DNA of 61,936 nucleotides from assembly GCA_014238945.1 (NCBI GenBank), contig JABAAB010000044.1:1-61936 (forward strand), given 5' to 3'. Positions 18,739-26,202 of this stretch are shown here, in pieces. The translations under genes and the position numbers were made by a program. The stretch comes from Lysobacterales bacterium. GTDB lineage: Bacteria > Pseudomonadota > Gammaproteobacteria > Xanthomonadales > SZUA-36. Each line of letters begins with the position of its first letter. Position 1 is the stretch's first letter. A model generated the notes under the pieces. It saw nothing but the letters and a program-made list of their open reading frames with translations. It made no database searches and was not told the origin of the DNA.

Positions 18739-19629
18739 ATGAACAGGAATATCATAGTCAGTTGTGCAGTAACAGGTGCCGGAGACAGTGTCGGGAAACA
18801 CCCGGCCATACCCGTCACACCCACAGAAATCGCCGAGGCAGCTATCGATGCGGCCAGAGCCGGTGCCGCCATTGTGCATATTCATGTGCGTGATCCGGAT
18901 ACCGGGAAGGGCTGCAGAAGACCTGATCTTTTCAGAGAGGTGGTCGATCGAATTCGTGACAATGAAACGGATGTCGTCCTTAATCTGACCACGGGTATGG
19001 GCGGAGATCTGTTTTTCGGTCCGGATGAAGACACCATGAATTTTACCGGGAACACGGACTGTGTCGGGCAGACGGAACGTATGATCCATGTTGAAGAACT
19101 GTTGCCCGAGATATGTTCGCTGGACTGTGGTTCATTCAATTATGCGGAAGGAAGTTATGTCTATGTCTCAACACCCGGAATGCTGCGTATCGGTGCAAAA
19201 CGATTGCAAGCCATCGGTGTAAAACCGGAACTGGAGGTGTTTGATCTCGGACATATTGCATTCGCAAAGCAATTGCTTGCGGAAGGATTGCTCGACGATC
19301 CGCCACTGTTCCAGGTTTGCCTTGGTATTCGCTGGGCGGCCGAGGCGGACACACGGAATTTTCTAACCATGGTGGACCAGTTGCCCGCCGGGAGTAACTG
19401 GGCAGGATTCGGTGTGGGTGCGATGGAGATGCCCATGGTGGCGCAGGCTGCGCTGTTGGGGGGTAATGTGCGGGTTGGACTGGAAGATAACCTGTATCTT
19501 GAAAGGGGTGTTTTCGCCTCCAATGCCCAATTGGTAGAGCGGGCCTGCAACATCCTGCAGCTAATGGGTTGTTCTATCCAGACACCGGCGCAGGCAAGAG
19601 AGACTCTTGGCCTGACCAAGCACTTTTGA
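18739..19629 (+). CDS. Beta-keto acid cleavage enzyme (BKACE/DUF849 family)
   Basis: The 296-residue TIM-barrel protein has the BKACE metal site [14 protein letters not shown] (H47 and H49) and the late [11 protein letters not shown] segment carrying the third ligand region. BKACEs condense a beta-keto acid with acetyl-CoA to give acetoacetate plus a new CoA thioester. The best fit to the context is the 3-dehydrocarnitine reaction, which yields betainyl-CoA: a thioesterase follows 27 bases later, a CdhR-like regulator lies beyond it, and an MttB-like methyltransferase is divergent. Pocket residues that set specificity cannot be judged by eye. No carnitine dehydrogenase is present in the window. 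Confidence 0.88.
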   Translation: MNRNIIVSCAVTGAGDSVGKHPAIPVTPTEIAEAAIDAARAGAAIVHIHVRDPDTGKGCRRPDLFREVVDRIRDNETDVVLNLTTGMGGDLFFGPDEDTMNFTGNTDCVGQTERMIHVEELLPEICSLDCGSFNYAEGSYVYVSTPGMLRIGAKRLQAIGVKPELEVFDLGHIAFAKQLLAEGLLDDPPLFQVCLGIRWAAEADTRNFLTMVDQLPAGSNWAGFGVGAMEMPMVAQAALLGGNVRVGLEDNLYLERGVFASNAQLVERACNILQLMGCSIQTPAQARETLGLTKHF

Positions 19630-19656
19630 AATGAACTGCCGGCGCGGGAGACACCC

Positions 19657-20079
19657 ATGCTGATGGTAAGCAAAGCCGTGGCCCACCCGTGGATGTGTGA
19701 CGTACTTGGCCACCTGACCACCCGCTTCTATGTTGGCATGTTCGATGACGCCAGTTATCATTTTCTGTACACGGTCTTCAACTTCGTCGGTGCGAGTGAT
19801 GAGAAGGGCGAAAAGGCCATGGTCGATGTGCGCCACGTTATAGAGTATCTCGCCGAAGTTACCGCCGGAGACCTGCTGGAGATCAAGGCCTCATTGCTGA
19901 AAATTGGTTCCAAGTCCATCACGGTCCGCTACGAGATGAACAACCTGGGCAGAAACGAACTTGCCGCCACTTTTGAGTGTATTTATGTGCTCTTCGATAT
20001 GAAAGCACGCAAGGGACTTGTCCTCACGGATGATTTGAGGGCAATGGCCGTACAGCATCTGGACCCTTCCCCGCACTGA
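19657..20079 (+). CDS. Hotdog-fold acyl-CoA thioesterase (4HBT type)
   Basis: The 140-residue protein carries AHPWMCDVLGHLTTRFY followed by MFDDASYHF, a typical hotdog thioesterase start with the catalytic acidic residue in the helix region. It probably hydrolyses the CoA ester made by the adjacent BKACE, for example betainyl-CoA to glycine betaine. A GGGAG element sits about 8 bases before the ATG. The decayed N-terminus at 1785-1981 is a paralogue (HPWxCxVxGHL, FDD, VDVR all shared). It is convergent with the AraC-type regulator 14 bases downstream. Confidence 0.85.
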   Translation: MLMVSKAVAHPWMCDVLGHLTTRFYVGMFDDASYHFLYTVFNFVGASDEKGEKAMVDVRHVIEYLAEVTAGDLLEIKASLLKIGSKSITVRYEMNNLGRNELAATFECIYVLFDMKARKGLVLTDDLRAMAVQHLDPSPH

Positions 20080-20093
20080 GATGATACGCCCCG

Positions 20094-21149
20094 CTACTCC
20101 GGTTCTTCATTGCCGGATGTATTCCGGGCAGCCGCTGTAAACGTACTGATTCCCGGCCACATGGGCGTAGCCTCGGAATCCGGCCACGAGGTTCGATGAT
20201 CCCGTGGGTGCACACCAAACTGGCTGGTGTAAGACTTGGAAAAGTAGGAAGAACTGGCAAAACCACAGGCGATACATATGTCCAGTACCGACATATCCGT
20301 GTGGGTCAGCATGACACGGGCTTCCTGTAACCGCACGGTCCTGTAAAACGCCACCGCAGAGCAACCGAAATGTTTGTTGAACAGACGCTCCAACTTGCGT
20401 TGTGAAAACCCAAGCAAGCCGGCAATCTGCGGAATGGTCAGTGGCTTTTCGATGTTTTTCTGCATGATATCTATCCCCCGTTGCAGGGACGGGGGCGCAG
20501 AGGATTGTTGTCGGGACTGGACTTCTTTTTGCGGCATCTCTGCCTTACGAACCTTGGAGTAAAGTAACTGGTCTGCAACCTCGAGCGCAAGTTTCCTTCC
20601 ATTTCTGCGCTTGATTTCCTGCAACATCATATCCATGCCGGCGGTGCCACCGGCACAGGTCATACGTTTGCGGTCAAATACGTACAAAGCATCCTTGAGA
20701 TCTATACCCGGAAACCGCTCCTTGAACGCATTGTGACAATGCCAGTGTATGGTGGCCGAGTAGCCATTGAGCAGACCCTTGCTGGCCAGCACGTAGGTGC
20801 CTGTTTCGATTGCCCCCAGCATGATCCCCAGGCGACCCATGTGTTGCAACCAATCAAGCAATACCACGTTATCGTAACGCTCAGCATTCCAACCGCCGCA
20901 GACAATGATTGCATCCCATTCTGAGACGTTCATCGCAACCGCCCGGGTAGGCACCACCATACCGGTACTTGAGCTGACACCCTGCCCGTCGGCCGATAGA
21001 AATTGCCAGTCGTATAACGCCATTCCCTTACAGTAATTGGCTATCCGCAGGGGTTCGACCAGGGCCGAGACACTGAACATACTGAACTTGTCCAGTAATA
21101 CGAATGCGAAAGTGAAAGTCTTTGCCGGGGAACTGGTGTCCAAGACCAT
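20094..21149 (-). CDS. GlxA/CdhR-type AraC-family regulator with DJ-1/PfpI domain
   Basis: The protein has an N-terminal DJ-1/PfpI-like (glutamine amidotransferase-fold) ligand domain with SVSALVEPLRIAN and a DAIIVCGGWNAE segment. The C-terminal AraC DNA-binding domain has two helix-turn-helix units (IPQIAGLLGFSQRKLERLF and DICIACGFASSSYFSKSY). This is the architecture of CdhR and GbdR, regulators of carnitine and betaine catabolism, and the neighbours fit. The longest frame starts at 21239, but the domain begins near ATG 21149. A perfect AGGAGG abuts that ATG, leaving no spacer; TTG 21143, two codons later, has an ideal 6-base spacing and may be the true start. It is divergent from the acyl-CoA dehydrogenase gene across a region with repeated sites. 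Confidence 0.88.
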   Translation of the reverse strand: MVLDTSSPAKTFTFAFVLLDKFSMFSVSALVEPLRIANYCKGMALYDWQFLSADGQGVSSSTGMVVPTRAVAMNVSEWDAIIVCGGWNAERYDNVVLLDWLQHMGRLGIMLGAIETGTYVLASKGLLNGYSATIHWHCHNAFKERFPGIDLKDALYVFDRKRMTCAGGTAGMDMMLQEIKRRNGRKLALEVADQLLYSKVRKAEMPQKEVQSRQQSSAPPSLQRGIDIMQKNIEKPLTIPQIAGLLGFSQRKLERLFNKHFGCSAVAFYRTVRLQEARVMLTHTDMSVLDICIACGFASSSYFSKSYTSQFGVHPRDHRTSWPDSEATPMWPGISTFTAAARNTSGNEEPE

Positions 21150-21195
21150 CCTCCTGGTGAAAATTGATTCGAGTAATACAGCAGCAAGAGCGTAC

Positions 21196-21275
21196 CATCT
21201 TTTCGACAGTCCCAGACATATTTTCGACACAATCCGCACCCACAGGCATGGCGAAATCCTTGTGTTAGTGTCGAA
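21196..21275. promoter_or_regulatory. Candidate operator: direct repeat CAT[C/A]TTTTCGACA, 21-bp period
   Basis: CATCTTTTCGACA (21196-21208) and CATATTTTCGACA (21217-21229) match at 12 of 13 positions and are offset by 21 bp, two helical turns. AraC-family proteins typically bind two direct half sites with this geometry. A third, inverted and shorter copy, TGTCGAA, is at 21269-21275. The sites lie between the AraC-type regulator gene and the acyl-CoA dehydrogenase gene, so they could control either or both. Confidence 0.65.
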
Positions 21276-21346
21276 TATTCAAACCACCCTCACGGCTGAA
21301 TCTCTCATTATCTAAAATCACAGGCCAATACCAACCGGAGTACCTG

Positions 21347-22513
21347 ATGAACTACCAGATGACACATGAACAACGCATGATCCTGGACTCCCTGGCAGCG
21401 TTTGTAGAAAAGGAAATCCTTCCGCACGAGGCTGAAGCGGACCGTGCCGGCATGGTTTCTGATGAACTGGGCGAACACATCAAACAAAGGTCCATCGAGC
21501 TGGGTTTCTTTGCAATGAACCTGCCGGAATCCGTGGGCGGCGGCGGTCTGGATTACACCACTCTGGGTCTGGTTGAACGTGAATTGGGTAAAGCCAGTTA
21601 TGGCCTGGCTGGCCATATCGCACGACCCACAGAAATCCTGCTGGCCTGCAACAAGGAGCAGAGAGAACGCTATCTCTTGCCCTGCGTTAGTGGGGACAAG
21701 CACGAGGTGTTCGCACTGACCGAACCCGGCGCGGGTTCGGATATCATGGCGATGACCAGTCACGCGGTAGCTGATGGTGATGATTACATCATCAATGGCT
21801 CCAAGCATTTCATCAGCACACCGACCATGCCTGATTTTGCAATTGTATTTGTCGCCACCGGTCTGGATGAAACACCGAGGGGTCCGCGTAAGCGTGTCAC
21901 CGCATTTCTGGTCGATCGCGGGGAACCGGGTTTTGACATTCAGTTGGGGCCTCTGTGTACAGCCCAGCGCTGTTACAGGACCTATCAGCTCTCCTTTGAT
22001 GATGTGCGGGTGCCCAGGTCTCAAATCCTGGGCGAAGAGGGCAAGGGGCTGGAGCTTGCGGACCAATGGCTGGCTATGGGTCGTGTCTGGGTGGGGGCGC
22101 AATGCTGCGGCAAGATGGAGCGTTTGCTGGACCTGGCTGCCGAATGGGCCGCAACACGCAAACAATTCGGTAAAACCATCGGTCGTTTCCAGGGCACCTC
22201 GTTCAAGCTGGCGGACATGGCCACCGAATTGCAAGCCGCCGACCTGCTGGTCATGCACGCCTGTGCACTGGCGGATCAGGACAAAATGACCTCACAGGAT
22301 GCAGCCATGGCCAAACTGTTCGCCTCCGAGGCGCTGGGTCGAGCGGCCGATCACACGGTACAGATATATGGTGGCATGGGTCTGATGGAAGAACTGCCCA
22401 TTGAGCGTTTGTGGCGGGATGCCCGTCTCGAACGGATATGGGACGGGACTTCTGAAGTCCAGCGTCATATCATCAGCCGTACACTGTTGCGTCAATACGA
22501 GGATGCTGCGTGA
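21347..22513 (+). CDS. Acyl-CoA dehydrogenase
   Basis: The 388-residue flavoprotein has the standard ACAD layout: an N-terminal helical domain, a beta domain with FALTEPGAGSD, and a C-terminal helical domain with IYGGMGLMEELPIERLWRDAR. The usual catalytic glutamate in the xYEGTSEIQ motif is aspartate here (D366 in IWDGTSEVQ). This occurs in parts of the family and may alter or move the catalytic base. It is divergent from the AraC-type regulator and probably under its control, so its substrate may be a CoA thioester from the same onium catabolism. Crotonobetainyl-CoA reductase-type activity is a speculative alternative. The last bases overlap the next gene (GTGA). Confidence 0.88.
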   Translation: MNYQMTHEQRMILDSLAAFVEKEILPHEAEADRAGMVSDELGEHIKQRSIELGFFAMNLPESVGGGGLDYTTLGLVERELGKASYGLAGHIARPTEILLACNKEQRERYLLPCVSGDKHEVFALTEPGAGSDIMAMTSHAVADGDDYIINGSKHFISTPTMPDFAIVFVATGLDETPRGPRKRVTAFLVDRGEPGFDIQLGPLCTAQRCYRTYQLSFDDVRVPRSQILGEEGKGLELADQWLAMGRVWVGAQCCGKMERLLDLAAEWAATRKQFGKTIGRFQGTSFKLADMATELQAADLLVMHACALADQDKMTSQDAAMAKLFASEALGRAADHTVQIYGGMGLMEELPIERLWRDARLERIWDGTSEVQRHIISRTLLRQYEDAA

Positions 22514-24084
22514 GTGATTCGACAGATTTTCCCCAACAGCTGCAGCAGGCACTTAAACACAGCGACAATGGTGAACCGACCAAGGCTGCAGCCATTTACA
22601 GGGACATCCTGACCCGTCAACCGAACCACTACGAAGCAAATTATTCACTGGGCATGTTATGCCATCGGAGTGACAGGAATGACCTGGCGATACCATTGAT
22701 CAGGAAAAGTGTTGAACTGCGGCCTGAAATTTTTGCGGGTGTCATCAACCTGGGAATGATGCAACGTGATGAGGGCTTGTTGGCAGATTCCCGTGTCAAT
22801 CTCGAGCAGGCCACAACCATGCAACCAGATAGTGCCATTGCCCATGTCACGCTGGCATTGCTGTTGATGGACCTGGGCGAACTGGATGCTGCATTACAGG
22901 AAATGAAAGTCGGCCAGCGGCTGGACCCCGAGGATCCTGAAATTCATGCCCGTGTGGCTATGTTGCATCAGGTTCGGGGTGAGGATGAAGCAGCGGCCAA
23001 CCATTACAGAAAAGTAATTGACCGGTTGCCAAACAGTGGTACCGCCCATCGTAGCCTGGCTTTCCTGCAAAAACATACAAACTACAATGACGACATTTCC
23101 CGCGCGGAAAAGGCCTTCAATTCACCACAGATTCCAGCCAGGGACCGCATGCTGCTGGGTAACGCACTGGGAAAGGTGTTTGACGACCTGGGTCACTACG
23201 ATAAGGCCTTTGCTTATTTGCACACGGCCAACAAGCTGCAGCGACAGACCCACAATTACTCCATCGAACAACAAAAACCTTTTTTTGAACGACACAAAAA
23301 ATGGCTCAACAAGGAACTGCCGGTACACTGCAGGGATTATGCGATCAGCGATGACACGGCCATTTTTGTTGTCGGAATGCCCAGATCAGGCACCAGCCTG
23401 GTGGAACAGATTCTGGCCAGTCATCCGTTGGCCCATGGTGCGGGTGAGGTGGAGTATTCGCGCTTGATGGTGGATGCAGTACAGCAGGTAACGCGCAAGC
23501 CGTTTCCTGTTGATATCAACAGGGTTGCACCCGAAATCTTGCAGAATGCCGGTTTCGCATACATTAAAAAACTGAGGTCAAATGCAGGTAATGCAAAAAG
23601 GGTGATCGACAAACTGCCGCACAATTTCCTACGTGTGGGTTTGTATGCGGCTGTGCTGCCGGGTGCAAGAATCATCCATTGTGTAAGGCACCCGCTGGAT
23701 AATTGCATGTCCATCTACCAGCACCTGTTCGGGCCTGCGCATGCTTATGCCTCGGATCTGTCCGACCTGGGTCAATATTACCGGTTATACCGTGACCTGA
23801 TGGAATGGTGGGAGGAAATATTACCCGGTCATATACACAAGGTCCGCTACGAGGACCTGGTAATCGATACCGAAAAACAGGTCCGGCTGATGCTGGATTA
23901 TTGTGACCTGCCCTTTCATGAAGACTGCCTGGCCTTTCACAAGACACGCAGACAAGTGAAAACCCCCAGCGCATCACAGGTCAGGCAACCTGTGTACCAA
24001 AAATCAGTCAGTCGGTGGAAGAATTACCAGGAACACCTGGGTCCGTTATTTGCAGCACTCGATCTGTACCCTGATGTCACTTAG
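22510..24084 (+). CDS. TPR-sulfotransferase fusion protein, copy 1
   Basis: The 524-residue protein has TPR repeats over about residues 10-250 and a sulfotransferase domain after that. The 5'-phosphosulfate-binding loop is VVGMPRSGTSLVEQILASHP (from about residue 287) and the 3'-phosphate-binding region is RHPLDNCMSIYQHLF. It would transfer sulfate from PAPS to an unknown acceptor. It starts at GTG with the 4-base overlap GTGA with the dehydrogenase gene, so the two are translationally coupled. That is an unexpected partner for fatty or amine CoA metabolism. It meets copy 2 end-to-end, with 2 bases between the stops. Confidence 0.85.
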   Translation: MSDSTDFPQQLQQALKHSDNGEPTKAAAIYRDILTRQPNHYEANYSLGMLCHRSDRNDLAIPLIRKSVELRPEIFAGVINLGMMQRDEGLLADSRVNLEQATTMQPDSAIAHVTLALLLMDLGELDAALQEMKVGQRLDPEDPEIHARVAMLHQVRGEDEAAANHYRKVIDRLPNSGTAHRSLAFLQKHTNYNDDISRAEKAFNSPQIPARDRMLLGNALGKVFDDLGHYDKAFAYLHTANKLQRQTHNYSIEQQKPFFERHKKWLNKELPVHCRDYAISDDTAIFVVGMPRSGTSLVEQILASHPLAHGAGEVEYSRLMVDAVQQVTRKPFPVDINRVAPEILQNAGFAYIKKLRSNAGNAKRVIDKLPHNFLRVGLYAAVLPGARIIHCVRHPLDNCMSIYQHLFGPAHAYASDLSDLGQYYRLYRDLMEWWEEILPGHIHKVRYEDLVIDTEKQVRLMLDYCDLPFHEDCLAFHKTRRQVKTPSASQVRQPVYQKSVSRWKNYQEHLGPLFAALDLYPDVT

Positions 24085-24086
24085 CT

Positions 24087-26099
24087 TCAGCTTGTTGGGT
24101 AGCGCCCAAGAACGGGACCCAGAGCCGTCTTCAAATCATCCAGATGGGGTTCGTAATGACGCCAGTGCTGCAGTGCACCAGTGTAAATGGGTTGCCTGAC
24201 CTGTTCAGAACTGGCCGTTCGCACTGCACGCTCGGTGCGGTGAAATTGGAGACACTGTTCCTCGAATGACAACCCACAGTGCTCCAGAATACGTTCTACC
24301 TGCTGCCGCGTGTCGTTTACAACATCTTCATATAGCACCCGCAAAATTTTGCCGGGCAAAACCCGATCGTAGTGATCCATCAGTTCGACATAATCGCGGT
24401 AATAACGTCCGATATTTTTCAAACCGTATGTGAATGCCTGACCACGCGCGAACAACTGGGTAAAACCACTGAAGCAAGCCGCCATCGGGTGACGTCGGGC
24501 GTCGATGATGGTTGCCCCCGGCAGGATCAGGTGAATCAGACAAATATGCATGAAATTGTTGGGCATTTTGTCGATAAAAAACGGAGCATCGCCGCGCTGC
24601 TCGCGACTTCGTTCCAGGTATTCGTTCCCCAGGTCAAGGATTTCTTGCTGGTCAAGCTCCGCCAGGATTTCAGGATATTTTGAGCGCTCGCCGTGCTTGA
24701 TCTTGCCACCCAATCGCCGCACGATGGCCGGTATGTAAATCAACTCCTTGGTTCCTTCGACCTGGCTGTGACTGGCCAGAATCTGTTCCAGCAGGGTTGA
24801 CCCTGAACGTGGCAGACCAACGATAAAGATGGGATCCGGGACATCAACACCCTGGCCCGCATGTGAGGCGACAAAATCCTGGTCTAACAGGGATTTGATG
24901 TGCTCAACCGTATCGTGGGTCCTGTCAGGATTGTGTGCCTCGACACGGGCCTTGGCATCATTGCCCTTTTTATAGTACTTAAAAGATTCATCGTAGTGTT
25001 GACGACTTTCCAGCGCCTTTCCCAGGGCAAAACAGAGATGGAAATGGTCCTCAACTCCGCAATCCGGTTTTTCGATCTCGGTACGGATCGCGTCGATGTC
25101 CCCATCACTGAACCGGTATGTTTTAAGGTTGGCCAGGCTCCACCAGGCGTCTCCAAATCCCGGTCGCAGAGCAATGGTCTGACGATATGCCTCTATGGCC
25201 TTTTCCTGTGCACCCACTGTTTTGAGTGAATGACCATAAACCAGTGTCAACATGGGGCGTGCGGGAAACCGCTCCAGCATGTCCTCATACAATGGCAGTA
25301 CACGATCGAAATCGCCCATTTTTATCAATACCGACCCTTTCAGTACCAGCAACGAGAAGGTATCCGGTTCTTTCTTCAGCAGCAGATCAATCTGGACCAG
25401 TGCTTCCTCCAGTTTTTCCCGTTTTCCCAGTACCTGCGCATAATTCAAACGGGCCAGGCGAAATTCCGGAGCCAATTCCAGGCAGCGTTGCAGCAATTTC
25501 TCGGCATCATCAAACACCCCGATTTTCAGGCCGATTTCGGCCAGTAAACGGATGGCGGTAACATCGGTTGGGTTGTCCTGCAGGTAATTCCGGCACAATT
25601 GCTCAGCCTGGCCGATTCTGCCTTCACGAAAATGCCTGACTGCAGCTATGATCGGCGCTGCCACCGACGAGGCGAGCAATTGCTGGTTGGAGGCCTCTGT
25701 TGCTGAATCCTCATCCCCATCGACCAGGAACAACTCACTCATCAGGCGCCAGCTTGACGGTAGCTTTGGCTGGATCCTGACGGCCTTTTGCAGTGAAGCT
25801 ATGGCCGCGTGCAAATCCCCTGTTGCCGCCAGGCAAAACCCGAGTTCCTGCTGGGCCAGGGCATAATCAGGGACCCGTTGCACCAATCCCTGCAGGCAAG
25901 TCAGAGCCGCGTCCACATCTCCCTGGGCCCGCAAAGCCGCGGCGACCACGTACAAGCTGTTCACTTCATCCGGGTAATGACGCAGAATTTCCTGCGCCTG
26001 CTCACGGGCCAATTTGTGGTTGTCTTCGGCGAGTAACTTCAGTGCGTTTTTCACCGCTGATTTGAGGTCGCCGGTACCCGGCCCGGGATGGTCATTCAT
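24087..26099 (-). CDS. TPR-sulfotransferase fusion protein, copy 2
   Basis: The 670-residue protein is built like the facing gene but with a longer TPR array (about residues 10-380). Its sulfotransferase domain has FIVGLPRSGSTLLEQILASH from about residue 424 and RRHPMAACFSGFTQLFARGQ downstream. Both PAPS-binding regions are intact. The acceptor is unknown. It lies downstream of the TonB receptor but is separated from it by a strong terminator at 26149-26175, so it needs its own promoter, probably in the 100-base gap or by read-through. The two copies appear to be diverged paralogues inverted relative to each other. Confidence 0.85.
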   Translation of the reverse strand: MNDHPGPGTGDLKSAVKNALKLLAEDNHKLAREQAQEILRHYPDEVNSLYVVAAALRAQGDVDAALTCLQGLVQRVPDYALAQQELGFCLAATGDLHAAIASLQKAVRIQPKLPSSWRLMSELFLVDGDEDSATEASNQQLLASSVAAPIIAAVRHFREGRIGQAEQLCRNYLQDNPTDVTAIRLLAEIGLKIGVFDDAEKLLQRCLELAPEFRLARLNYAQVLGKREKLEEALVQIDLLLKKEPDTFSLLVLKGSVLIKMGDFDRVLPLYEDMLERFPARPMLTLVYGHSLKTVGAQEKAIEAYRQTIALRPGFGDAWWSLANLKTYRFSDGDIDAIRTEIEKPDCGVEDHFHLCFALGKALESRQHYDESFKYYKKGNDAKARVEAHNPDRTHDTVEHIKSLLDQDFVASHAGQGVDVPDPIFIVGLPRSGSTLLEQILASHSQVEGTKELIYIPAIVRRLGGKIKHGERSKYPEILAELDQQEILDLGNEYLERSREQRGDAPFFIDKMPNNFMHICLIHLILPGATIIDARRHPMAACFSGFTQLFARGQAFTYGLKNIGRYYRDYVELMDHYDRVLPGKILRVLYEDVVNDTRQQVERILEHCGLSFEEQCLQFHRTERAVRTASSEQVRQPIYTGALQHWRHYEPHLDDLKTALGPVLGRYPTS

Positions 26100-26148
26100 G
26101 GCTTCTTGATGGCTTCAGCAGGCTGTGGTGTGACCTTAATCTTCACAC

Positions 26149-26175
26149 AAAAAAAGGGGTGGCGAAAGCCACCCC
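26149..26175 (-). terminator. Intrinsic terminator of the TonB receptor gene
   Basis: On the minus strand GGGGTGGC, loop TTTC, GCCACCCC forms a perfect 8-bp G+C-rich stem (26156-26163 with 26168-26175), followed directly by seven T residues (A-tract 26149-26155 on the plus strand). It starts 27 bases after the receptor stop codon. The plus strand has no T-tract, so it acts in one direction. Confidence 0.92.
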
Positions 26176-26202
26176 ATAGTGAAAAAACGGAATATCGGTC
26201 TT

